Positions 1 through 13,190 of a stretch of DNA of 64,000 nucleotides are shown here, in pieces. Where the stretch lies: positions 20,956,640 through 21,020,639 of the forward strand of contig OY804590.1 of the NCBI GenBank assembly GCA_963680875.1. Reading direction: 5' to 3'. The notes under the pieces are model-generated. The model did not search any database and had not been told where the DNA came from. It saw only the letters and a list, made by a program, of their open reading frames with translations. The position numbers were made by a program, and so were the translations under genes. The first letter of the stretch is position 1; the number at the start of each line of letters is the position of its first letter. Source of the DNA: Bathymodiolus brooksi. Taxonomy: Eukaryota; Mollusca; Bivalvia; Mytilida; Modiolidae.

Positions 1-3000
1 ACAGGACAGTGGTATTCTCTGTATAATGTAGGTTTGTCAGTGACAGGACAGTGGTATTCTCTGTAAAATGTACGTTTATGTCAGTGACAGGACAGTGGTA
101 TTCTCTGTATAAAGTAGGTTTGTCAGTCACAGGACAGTGGTATTCTCTGTATAATGTAGGTTTGTGTCAATGACAGGACAGTGGTATTCCCTGTATAATG
201 TAGGTTTTTGTCAGTGACAGGACAGTGGTATTCACTGTATAATGTAGGTTTGTCAGTGACAGGACAGTGGTATTCTCTGAATAATGTAGATTTTGTCACT
301 AACAGGACAGTGGTATTCTCTGTATAATGTAGGTTTGTCAGTGACAGGACAGTGGTATTCTCTGTATAATGTATGGTTTTGTCAGTGACAGGACAGTGGT
401 ATTCTCTGTATAATGTAGGTTTTTGTCAGTGACAGGACAGTGGTATTCTCTGTATAATGTAGGTTTGTCAGTGACAGGACAGTGGTATTTTCTGTATAAT
501 GTAGGTTTTTGTCAGTGACAGGACAGCTGTATTCTCTGTATAATGTAGGTTTTTGTCAGTGACAGGACAGTGGTATTCTCTGTATGATGTAGGTTTGTCA
601 GTGATAGGACAGTGGTAGTCTCTGTATAATGTAGGTTTTTGTCAGTGACAGGACTGTGGTATTCTCTGTATAATGTATGTTTTTGTCAGTGACAGGACAG
701 TGGTATTCACTGTATAATGTAGGTTTGTCAGTGACAGGACAGTGGTGTTCTCTGAATAATGTAGATTTTGTCACTAACAGGACTGTGGTATTCTCTGTAT
801 AATGTAGGTTTGTCAGTGACAGGACAGTGGTATTCTCTGTATAATGTATGGTTTTGTCAGTGACAGGACAGTGGTATTCTCTGTATAATGTAGGTTTTGT
901 CAGTGACAGGAAGGTGGTATTCTCTGTATAATGTAGGTTTTTTGTCAGTGACAGGACAGTGGTATTCTCTGTATAATGTAGGTTTGTCAGTGACAGGACA
1001 GTGGTATTCTCTGTATAATGTAGGGTTTTGTCAGTGACAGGAAAATGGTATTCTCTGTATAATGTAGGTTTGTCAGTGACAGGACAGTTGTATTCTCTGT
1101 ATAATGTAGGTTTGTCAGTGACAGGACAGTGGTATTTTCTGAATAATGTAGATTTTGTCACTAACAGGACAGTGGTATTCTCTGTATAATGTAGGTTTGT
1201 CAGTGACAGGACAGTGGTATTCTCTGTATAATGTATGGTTTTGTCAGTGACAGGACAGTGGTATTCTCTGTATAATGTAGGTTTTGTCAGTGACAGGAAG
1301 GTGGTATTCTCTGTATAATGTAGGTTTTTTTGTCAGTGACAGGACAGTGGTATTCTCTGTATAATGTAGGTTTGTCAGTGACAGGACAGTGGTATTCTCT
1401 GTATAATGTAGGGTTTTGTCAGTGACAGGAAAATGGTATTCTCTGTATAATGTAGGTTTGTCAGTGACAGGACAGTTGTATTCTCTGTATAATGTAGGTT
1501 TGTCAGTGACAGGACAGTGGTATTCTCTGAATAATATAGATTTTGTCACTAACAGGACAGTGGTATTCTCTGTATAATGTAGGTTTGTCAGTGACACGAC
1601 AGTGGTATTCTCTGTATAATGTATGGTTTTGTCAGTGACAGGACAGTGGTATTCTCTGTATAATGTAGGTTTTTGTCAGTGACAGGACAGTGGTATTCTC
1701 TGTATAATGTAGGTTTTTGTCAGTGACAGGACAGTGGTATTCTCTGTATAATGTAGGTTTGTCAGTGATAAGACAGTGGTATTCTCTGTATAATGTAGGT
1801 TTTTGTCAGTGACAGGACAGTGGTATTCTCTGTATAATGTAGGTTTTTGACAGTGACAGGACAGTGGTATTCTCTGTATAATGTAGGTTTGTCAGTGACA
1901 GGACAGTGGTATTTTCTGTATAATGTAGGTTTTTGTCAGTGACAGGACAGTGGTATTCTCTGTATAATGTAGGTTTGTCAGTGATAGGACAGTGGTATTC
2001 TCTGTATAATGTAGGTTTTTGTCAGTGACAGGACCGTGGTATTCTCTGTATAATGTAGGTTTGTGTCAGTGACAGGACAGTGGTATTCTCTGTATAATGT
2101 AGGTTTGTCAGTGACAGGACAGTGGTATTCTCTGTAAAATGTACGTTTATGTCAGTGACAGGACAGTGGTATTCTCGGTATAAAGTAGGTTTGTCAGTCA
2201 CAGGACAGTGGTATTCTCTGTATAATGTAGGTTTGTGTCAATGACAGGACAGTGGTATTCTCTGTATAATGTAGGTTTTTGTCAGTGACAGGACAGTGGT
2301 ATTCACTGTATAATGTAGGTTTGTCAGTGACAGGACAGTGGTATTCTCTGAATAATGTAGATTTTGTCACTAACAGGACAGTGGTATTCTCTGTATAATG
2401 TAGGTTTGTCAGTGACAGGACAGTGGTATTCTCTGTATAATGTATGGTTTTGTCAGTGACAGGACAGTGGTATTCTCTGTATAATGTAGGTTTTTGTCAG
2501 TGACAGGACAGTGGTATTCTCTGTATAATGTAGGTTTGTCAGTGACAGGACAGTGGTATTTTCTGTATAATGTAGGTTTTTGTCAGTGACAGGACAGTGG
2601 TATTCTCTGTATAATGTAGGTTTTTGTCAGTGACAGGACAGTGGTATTCTCTGTATGATGTAGGTTTGTCAGTGACAGGACAGTGGTATTCTCTGTATAA
2701 TGTATGTTTTTGTCAGTGACAGGACAGTGGTATTCACTGTATAATGTAGGTTTGTCAGTGACAGGACAGTGGTGTTCTCTGAATAATGTAGATTTTGTCA
2801 CTAACAGGACAGTGGTATTCTCTGTATAATGTAGGTTTGTCAGTGACAGAACAGTGGTATTCTCTGTATAATGTATGGTTTTGTCAGTGACAGGACAGTG
2901 GTATTCTCTGTATAATGTAGGTTTTGTCAGTGACAGGAAGGTGGTATTCTCTGTATAATGTAGGTTTTTTGTCAGTGACAGGACAGTGGTATTCTCTGTA

Positions 3001-6000
3001 TAATGTAGGTTTGTCAGTGACAGGACAGTGGTATTCTCTGTATAATGTAGGGTTTTGTCAGTGACAGGACAGTGGTATTCTCTGTATAATGTAGGTTTTT
3101 GTCAGTGACAGGACAGTGGTATTCTCTGTATAATGTAGGTTTTTGTCAGTGACAGGAAAATGGTATTCTCTGTATAATGTAGGTTTGTCAGTGACAGGAC
3201 AGTTGTATTCTCTGTATAATGTAGGTTTGTCAGTGACAGGACAGTGGTATTCTCTGAATAATGTAGATTTTGTCACTAACAGGACAGTGGTATTCTCTGT
3301 ATAATGTAGGTTTGTCAGTGACAGGACAGTGGTATTCTCTGTATAATGTATGGTTTTGTCAGTGACAGGACAGTGGTATTCTCTGTATAATGTAGGTTTT
3401 TGTCAGTGACAGGACAGTGGTATTCTATGTATAATGTAGGTTTGTCAGTGACAGGACAGTGGTATTTTCTGTATAATGTAGGTTTTTGTCAGTGACAGGA
3501 CAGTGGTATTCTCTGTATAATGTAGGTTTTTGTCAGTGACAGGACAGTGGTATTCTCTGTATAATGTAGGTTTTTGTCAGTGACAGGACAGTGGTATTCT
3601 CTGTATAATGTAGGTTTTTGTCATTGACAGGACAGTGGTATTCTCTGTATAATGTAGGTTTGTCAGTGAGAGGACAGTGGTATTTTCTGTATAATGTAGG
3701 TTTTTGTCAGTGACAGGACAGTGGTATTCTCTGTATAATGTAGGTTTTTGTCAGTGACAGGACAGTGGTATTCTCTGTATAATGTAGGTTTGTCAGTGAT
3801 AGGACAGTGGTATTCTCTGTATAATGTAGGTTTTTGTCAGTGACAGGACAGTGGTATTCTCTGTATAATGTAGGTTTGTGTCAGTGACAGGACAGTGGTA
3901 TTCTCTGTATAATGTAGGTTTGTCAGTGACAGGACAGTGGTATTCTCTGTAAAATGTACGTTTATGTCAGTGACAGGACAGTGGTATTCTCTGTATAAAG
4001 TAGGTTTGTCAGTCACAGGACAGTGGTATTCTCTGTATAATGTAGGTTTGTGTCAATGACAGGACAGTGGTATTCCCTGTATAATGTAGGTTTTTGTCAG
4101 TGACAGGACAGTGGTATTCACTGTATAATGTAGGTTTGTCAGTGACAGGACAGTGGTATTCTCTGAATAATGTAGATTTTGTCACTAACAGGACAGTGGT
4201 ATTCTCTGTATAATGTAGGTTTGTCAGTGACAGGACAGTGGTATTCTCTGTATAATGTATGGTTTTGTCAGTGACAGGACAGTGGTATTCTCTGTATAAT
4301 GTAGGTTTTTGTCAGTGACAGGACAGTGGTATTCTCTGTATAATGTAGGTTTGTCAGTGACAGGACAGTGGTATTTTCTGTATAATGTAGGTTTTTGTCA
4401 GTGACAGGACAGCCGTATTCTCTGTATAATGTAGGTTTTTGTCAGTTACAGGACAGTGGTATTCTCTGTATGATGTAGGTTTGTCAGTGATAGGACAGTG
4501 GTAGTCTCTGTATAATGTAGGTTTTTGTCAGTGACAGGACTGTGGTATTCTCTGTATAATGTATGTTTTTGTCAGTGACAGGACAGTGGTATTCACTGTA
4601 TAATGTAGGTTTGTCAGTGACAGGACAGTGGTGTTCTCTGAATAATGTAGATTTTGTCACTAACAGGACAGTGGTATTCTCTGTATAATGTAGGTTTGTC
4701 AGTGACAGGACAGTGGTATTCTCTGTATAATGTATGGTTTTGTCAGTGACAGGACAGTGGTATTCTCTGTATAATGTAGGTTTTGTCAGTGACAGGAAGG
4801 TGGTATTCTCTGTATAATGTAGGTTTTTTGTCAGTGACAGGACAGTGGTATTCTCTGTATAATGTAGGTTTGTCAGTGACAGGACAGTGGTATTCTCTGT
4901 ATAATGTAGGGTTTTGTCAGTGAAAGGAAAATGGTATTCTCTGTATAATGTAGGTTTGTCAGTGACAGGACAGTTGTATTCTCTGTATAATGTAGGTTTG
5001 TCAGTGACAGGACAGTGGTATTTTCTGAATAATGTAGATTTTGTCACTAACAGGACAGTGGTATTCTCTGTATAATGTAGGTTTGTCAGTGACAGGACAG
5101 TGGTATTCTCTGTATAATGTATGGTTTTGTCAGTGACAGGACAGTGGTATTCTCTGTATAATGTAGGTTTTGTCAGTGACAGGAAGGTGGTATTCTCTGT
5201 ATAATGTAGGTTTTTTTGTCAGTGACAGGACAGTGGTATTCTCTGTATAATGTAGGTTTGTCAGTGACAGGACAGTGGTATTCTCTGTATAATGTAGGGT
5301 TTTGTCAGTGACAGGAAAATGGTATTCTCTGTATAATGTAGGTTTGTCAGTGACAGGACAGTTGTATTCTCTGTATAATGTAGGTTTGTCAGTGACAGGA
5401 CAGTGGTATTCTCTGAATAATATAGATTTTGTCACTAACAGGACAGTGGTATTCTCTGTATAATGTAGGTTTGTCAGTGACACGACAGTGGTATTCTCTG
5501 TATAATGTATGGTTTTGTCAGTGACAGGACAGTGGTATTCTCTGTATAATGTAGGTTTTTGTCAGTGACAGGACAGTGGTATTCTCTGTATAATGTAGGT
5601 TTGTCAGTGACAGGACAGTGGTATTTTCTGTATAATGTAGGTTTTTGTCAGTGACAGGACAGTGGTATTCTCTGTATAATGTAGGTTTTTGTCAGTGACA
5701 GGACAGTGGTATTCTCTGTATAATGTAGGTTTGTCAGTGATAAGACAGTGGTATTCTCTGTATAATGTAGGTTTTTGTCAGTGACAGGACAGTGGTATTC
5801 TCTGTATAATGTAGGTTTTTGACAGTGACAGGACAGTGGTATTCTCTGTATAATGTAGGTTTGTCAGTGACAGGACAGTGGTATTTTCTGTATAATGTAG
5901 GTTTTTGTCAGTGACAGGACAGTGGTATTCTCTGTATAATGTAGGTTTGTCAGTGATAGGACAGTGGTATTCTCTGTATAATGTAGGTTTTTGTCAGTGA

Positions 6001-9000
6001 CAGGACCGTGGTATTCTCTGTATAATGTAGGTTTGTGTCAGTGACAGGACAGTGGTATTCTCTGTATAATGTAGGTTTGTCAGTGACAGGACAGTGGTAT
6101 TCTCTGTAAAATGTACGTTTATGTCAGTGACAGGACAGTGGTATTCTCGGTATAAAGTAGGTTTGTCAGTCACAGGACAGTGGTATTCTCTGTATAATGT
6201 AGGTTTGTGTCAATGACAGGACAGTGGTATTCTCTGTATAATGTAGGTTTTTGTCAGTGACAGGACAGTGGTATTCACTGTATAATGTAGGTTTGTCAGT
6301 GACAGGACAGTGGTATTCTCTGAATAATGTAGATTTTGTCACTAACAGGACAGTGGTATTCTCTGTATAATGTAGGTTTGTCAGTGACAGGACAGTGGTA
6401 TTCTCTGTATAATGTATGGTTTTGTCAGTGACAGGACAGTGGTATTCTCTGTATAATGTAGGTTTTTGTCAGTGACAGGACAGTGGTATTCTCTGTATAA
6501 TGTAGGTTTGTCAGTGACAGGACAGTGGTATTTTCTGTATAATGTAGGTTTTTGTCAGTGACAGGACAGTGGTATTCTCTGTATGATGTAGGTTTGTCAG
6601 TGACATGACAGTGGTATTCTCTGTATAATGTATGTTTTTGTCAGTGACAGGACAGTGGTATTCACTGTATAATGTAGGTTTGTCAGTGACAGGACAGTGG
6701 TGTTCTCTGAATAATGTAGATTTTGTCACTAACAGGACAGTGGTATTCTCTGTATAATGTAGGTTTGTCAGTGACAGAACAGTGGTATTCTCTGTATAAT
6801 GTATGGTTTTGTCAGTGACAGGACAGTGGTATTCTCTGTATAATGTAGGTTTTGTCAGTGACAGGAAGGTGGTATTCTCTGTATAATGTAGGTTTTTTGT
6901 CAGTGACAGGACAGTGGTATTCTCTGTATAATGTAGGTTTGTCAGTGACAGGACAGTGGTATTCTCTGTATAATGTAGGGTTTTGTCAGTGACAGGAAAA
7001 TGGTATTCTCTGTATAATGTAGGTTTGTCAGTGACAGGACAGTTGTATTCTCTGTATAATGTAGGTTTGTCAGTGACAGGACAGTGGTATTCTCTGAATA
7101 ATGTAGATTTTGTCACTAACAGGACAGTGGTATTCTCTGTATAATGTAGGTTTGTCAGTGACAGGACAGTGGTATTCTCTGTATAATGTAGGTTTGTCAG
7201 TGACAGGACAGTGGTATTTTCTGTATAATGTAGGTTTTTGTCAGTGACAGGACAGTGGTATTCTCTGTATAATGTAGGTTTTTGTCAGTGACAGGACAGT
7301 GGTATTCTCTGTATAATGTAGGTTTGTCAGTGATAGGACAGTGGTATTCTCTGTATAATGTAGGTTTTTGTCAGTGACAGGACAGTGGTATTCTCTGTAT
7401 AATGTAGGTTTGCGTCAGTGACAGGACAGTGGTATTCTCTGTATAATGTAGGTTTTTGTCAGTGACAGGACAGTGGTATTCTCTGTATAATGTAGGTTTG
7501 TCAGTGACAGGACAGTGGTATTCTCTGTATAATGTAGGTTTGTCAGTGATAGGACAGTGGTATTCTCTGTATAATGTAGGTTTTTGTCAGTGACAGGACC
7601 GTGGTATTCTCTGTATAATGTAGGTTTGTGTCAGTGACAGGACAGTGGTATTCTCTGTATAATGTAGGTTTGTCAGTGACAGGACAGTGGTATTCTCTGT
7701 AAAATGTACGTTTATGTCAGTGACAGGACAGTGGTATTCTCGGTATAAAGTAGGTTTGTCAGTCACAGGACAGTGGTATTCTCTGTATAATGTAGGTTTG
7801 TGTCAATGACAGGACAGTGGTATTCTCTGTATAATGTAGGTTTTTGTCAGTGACAGGACAGTGGTATTCACTGTATAATGTAGGTTTGTCAGTGACAGGA
7901 CAGTGGTATTCTCTGAATAATGTAGATTTTGTCACTAACAGGACAGTGGTATTCTCTGTATAATGTAGGTTTGTCAGTGACAGGACAGTGGTATTCTCTG
8001 TATAATGTATGGTTTTGTCAGTGACAGGACAGTGGTATTCTCTGTATAATGTAGGTTTTTGTCAGTGACAGGACAGTGGTATTCTCTGTATAATGTAGGT
8101 TTGTCAGTGACAGGACAGTGGTATTTTCTGTATAATGTAGGTTTTTGTCAGTGACAGGACAGTGGTATTCTCTGTATAATGTAGGTTTTTGTCAGTGACA
8201 GGACAGTGGTATTCTCTGTATGATGTAGGTTTGTCAGTGACAGGACAGTGGTATTCTCTGTATAATGTATGTTTTTGTCAGTGACAGGACAGTGGTATTC
8301 ACTGTATAATGTAGGTTTGTCAGTGACAGGACAGTGGTGTTCTCTGAATAATGTAGATTTTGTCACTAACAGGACAGTGGTATTCTCTGTATAATGTAGG
8401 TTTGTCAGTGACAGAACAGTGGTATTCTCTGTATAATGTATGGTTTTGTCAGTGACAGGACAGTGGTATTCTCTGTATAATGTAGGTTTTGTCAGTGACA
8501 GGAAGGTGGTATTCTCTGTATAATGTAGGTTTTTTGTCAGTGACAGGACAGTGGTATTCTCTGTATAATGTAGGTTTGTCAGTGACAGGACAGTGGTATT
8601 CTCTGTATAATGTAGGGTTTTGTCAGTGACAGGACAGTGGTATTCTCTGTATAATGTAGGTTTTTGTCAGTGACAGGACAGTGGTATTCTCTGTATAATG
8701 TAGGTTTTTGTCAGTGACAGGAAAATGGTATTCTCTGTATAATGTAGGTTTGTCAGTGACAGGACAGTTGTATTCTCTGTATAATGTAGGTTTGTCAGTG
8801 ACAGGACAGTGGTATTCTCTGAATAATGTAGATTTTGTCACTAACAGGACAGTGGTATTCTCTGTATAATGTAGGTTTGTCAGTGACAGGACAGTGGTAT
8901 TCTCTGTATAATGTATGGTTTTGTCAGTGACAGGACAGTGGTATTCTCTGTATAATGTAGGTTTTTGTCAGTGACAGGACAGTGGTATTCTATGTATAAT

Positions 9001-12000
9001 GTAGGTTTGTCAGTGACAGGACAGTGGTATTTTCTGTATAATGTAGGTTTTTGTCAGTGACAGGACAGTGGTATTCTCTGTATAATGTAGGTTTTTGTCA
9101 GTGACAGGACAGTGGTATTCTCTGTATAATGTAGGTTTTTGTCAGTGACAGGACAGTGGTATTCTCTGTATAATGTAGGTTTTTGTCATTGACAGGACAG
9201 TGGTATTCTCTGTATAATGTAGGTTTGTCAGTGAGAGGACAGTGGTATTTTCTGTATAATGTAGGTTTTTGTCAGTGACAGGACAGTGGTATTCTCTGTA
9301 TAATGTAGGTTTTTGTCAGTGACAGGACAGTGGTATTCTCTGTATAATGTAGGTTTGTCAGTGATAGGACAGTGGTATTCTCTGTATAATGTAGGTTTTT
9401 GTCAGTGACAGGACAGTGGTATTCTCTGTAAAATGTACGTTTATGTCAGTGACAGGACAGTGGTATTCTCTGTATAAAGTAGGTTTGTCAGTCACAGGAC
9501 AGTGGTATTCTCTGTATAATGTAGGTTTGTGTCAATGACAGGACAGTGGTATTCCCTGTATAATGTAGGTTTTTGTCAGTGACAGGACAGTGGTATTCAC
9601 TGTATAATGTAGGTTTGTCAGTGACAGGACAGTGGTATTCTCTGAATAATGTAGATTTTGTCACTAACAGGACAGTGGTATTCTCTGTATGATGTAGGTT
9701 TGTCAGTGACAGGACAGTGGTATTCTCTGTATAATGTATGTTTTTGTCAGTGACAGGACAGTGGTATTCCCTGTATAATGTAGGTTTTTGTCAGTGACAG
9801 GACAGTGGTATTCACTGTATAATGTAGGTTTGTCAGTGACAGGACAGTGGTATTCTCTGAATAATGTAGATTTTGTCACTAACAGGACAGTGGTATTCTC
9901 TGTATAATGTAGGTTTGTCAGTGACAGGACAGTGGTATTCTCTGTATAATGTATGGTTTTGTCAGTGACAGGACAGTGGTATTCTCTGTATAATGTAGGT
10001 TTGTCAGTGACAGGACAGTGGTATTTTCTGTATAATGTAGGTTTTTGTCAGTGACAGGACAGCTGTATTCTCTGTATAATGTAGGTTTTTGTCAGTTACA
10101 GGACAGTGGTATTCTCTGTATGATGTAGGTTTGTCAGTGATAGGACAGTGGTAGTCTCTGTATAATGTAGGTTTTTGTCAGTGACAGGACTGTGGTATTC
10201 TCTGTATAATGTATGTTTTTGTCAGTGACAGGACAGTGGTATTCACTGTATAATGTAGGTTTGTCAGTGACAGGACAGTGGTGTTCTCTGAATAATGTAG
10301 ATTTTGTCACTAACAGGACAGTGGTATTCTCTGTATAATGTAGGTTTGTCAGTGACAGGACAGTGGTATTCTCTGTATAATGTATGGTTTTGTCAGTGAC
10401 AGGACAGTGGTATTCTCTGTATAATGTAGGTTTTGTCAGTGACAGGAAGGTGGTATTCTCTGTATAATGTAGGTTTTTTGTCAGTGACAGGACAGTGGTA
10501 TTCTCTGTATAATGTAGGTTTGTCAGTGACAGGACAGTGGTATTCTCTGTATAATGTAGGGTTTTGTCAGTGAAAGGAAAATGGTATTCTCTGTATAATG
10601 TAGGTTTGTCAGTGACAGGACAGTTGTATTCTCTGTATAATGTAGGTTTGTCAGTGACAGGACAGTGGTATTTTCTGAATAATGTAGATTTTGTCACTAA
10701 CAGGACAGTGGTATTCTCTGTATAATGTAGGTTTGTCAGTGACAGGACAGTGGTATTCTCTGTATAATGTATGGTTTTGTCAGTGACAGGACAGTGGTAT
10801 TCTCTGTATAATGTAGGTTTTGTCAGTGACAGGAAGGTGGTATTCTCTGTATAATGTAGGTTTTTTTGTCAGTGACAGGACAGTGGTATTCTCTGTATAA
10901 TGTAGGTTTGTCAGTGACAGGACAGTGGTATTCTCTGTATAATGTAGGGTTTTGTCAGTGACAGGAAAATGGTATTCTCTGTATAATGTAGGTTTGTCAG
11001 TGACAGGACAGTGGTATTCTCTGAATAATATAGATTTTGTCACTAACAGGACAGTGGTATTCTCTGTATAATGTAGGTTTGTCAGTGACACGACAGTGGT
11101 ATTCTCTGTATAATGTATGGTTTTGTCAGTGACAGGACAGTGGTATTCTCTGTATAATGTAGGTTTTTGTCAGTGACAGGACAGTGGTATTCTCTGTATA
11201 ATGTAGGTTTGTCAGTGACAGGACAGTGGTATTTTCTGTATAATGTAGGTTTTTGTCAGTGACAGGACAGTGGTATTCTCTGTATAATGTAGGTTTTTGT
11301 CAGTGACAGGACAGTGGTATTCTCTGTATAATGTAGGTTTGTCAGTGATAAGACAGTGGTATTCTCTGTATAATGTAGGTTTTTGTCAGTGACAGGACAG
11401 TGGTATTCTCTGTATAATGTAGGTTTTTGACAGTGACAGGACAGTGGTATTCTCTGTATAATGTAGGTTTGTCAGTGACAGGACAGTGGTATTTTCTGTA
11501 TAATGTAGGTTTTTGTCAGTGACAGGACAGTGGTATTCTCTGTATAATGTAGGTTTGTCAGTGATAGGACAGTGGTATTCTCTGTATAATGTAGGTTTTT
11601 GTCAGTGACAGGACCGTGGTATTCTCTGTATAATGTAGGTTTGTGTCAGTGACAGGACAGTGGTATTCTCTGTATAATGTAGGTTTGTCAGTGACAGGAC
11701 AGTGGTATTCTCTGTAAAATGTACGTTTATGTCAGTGACAGGACAGTGGTATTCTCGGTATAAAGTAGGTTTGTCAGTCACAGGACAGTGGTATTCTCTG
11801 TATAATGTAGGTTTGTGTCAATGACAGGACAGTGGTATTCTCTGTATAATGTAGGTTTTTGTCAGTGACAGGACAGTGGTATTCACTGTATAATGTAGGT
11901 TTGTCAGTGACAGGACAGTGGTATTCTCTGAATAATGTAGATTTTGTCACTAACAGGACAGTGGTATTCTCTGTATAATGTAGGTTTGTCAGTGACAGGA

Positions 12001-13190
12001 CAGTGGTATTCTCTGTATAATGTATGGTTTTGTCAGTGACAGGACAGTGGTATTCTCTGTATAATGTAGGTTTTTGTCAGTGACAGGACAGTGGTATTCT
12101 CTGTATAATGTAGGTTTGTCAGTGACAGGACAGTGGTATTTTCTGTATAATGTAGGTTTTTGTCAGTGACAGGACAGTGGTATTCTCTGTATAATGTAGG
12201 TTTTTGTCAGTGACAGGACAGTGGTATTCTCTGTATGATGTAGGTTTGTCAGTGACAGGACAGTGGTATTCTCTGTATAATGTATGTTTTTGTCAGTGAC
12301 AGGACAGTGGTATTCACTGTATAATGTAGGTTTGTCAGTGACAGGACAGTGGTGTTCTCTGAATAATGTAGATTTTGTCACTAACAGGACAGTGGTATTC
12401 TCTGTATAATGTAGGTTTGTCAGTGACAGAACAGTGGTATTCTCTGTATAATGTATGGTTTTGTCAGTGACAGGACAGTGGTATTCTCTGTATAATGTAG
12501 GTTTTGTCAGTGACAGGAAGGTGGTATTCTCTGTATAATGTAGGTTTTTTGTCAGTGACAGGACAGTGGTATTCTCTGTATAATGTAGGTTTGTCAGTGA
12601 CAGGACAGTGGTATTCTCTGTATAATGTAGGGTTTTGTCAGTGACAGGAAAATGGTATTCTCTGTATAATGTAGGTTTGTCAGTGACAGGACAGTTGTAT
12701 TCTCTGTATAATGTAGGTTTGTCAGTGACAGGACAGTGGTATTCTCTGAATAATGTAGATTTTGTCACTAACAGGACAGTGGTATTCTCTGTATAATGTA
12801 GGTTTGTCAGTGACAGGACAGTGGTATTCTCTGTATAATGTAGGTTTGTCAGTGACAGGACAGTGGTATTTTCTGTATAATGTAGGTTTTTGTCAGTGAC
12901 AGGACAGTGGTATTCTCTGTATAATGTAGGTTTTTGTCAGTGACAGGACAGTGGTATTCTCTGTATAATGTAGGTTTGTCAGTGATAGGACAGTGGTATT
13001 CTCTGTATAATGTAGGTTTTTGTCAGTGACAGGACAGTGGTATTCTCTGTATAATGTAGGTTTGCGTCAGTGACAGGACAGTGGTATTCTCTGTATAATG
13101 TAGGTTTTTGTCAGTGACAGGACAGTGGTATTCTCTGTATAATGTAGGTTTGTCAGTGACAGGACAGTGGTATTCTCTGTATAATGTAGG
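1..13190. repeat. Multi-kilobase higher-order blocks in the 42/44-bp satellite
   Basis: Marker variants recur at constant large offsets. The first ~1.6 kb recurs from 3887 on (offset 3886). Roughly 1990-3960 recurs at 7555-9420 (offset 5565; for example GGACCGTGG at 2031 and 7596, and CTCGGTATAAAG at 2174 and 7739). Roughly 4484-7530 recurs at 10134-13185 (offsets 5650 and 5652; TTTGCGTCAG near 7409 and 13061). Small indels of whole units account for the differing offsets. The pattern indicates repeated unequal exchange or amplification of blocks of about 3.9-5.6 kb. Exact block borders cannot be fixed by eye. Confidence 0.85.
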
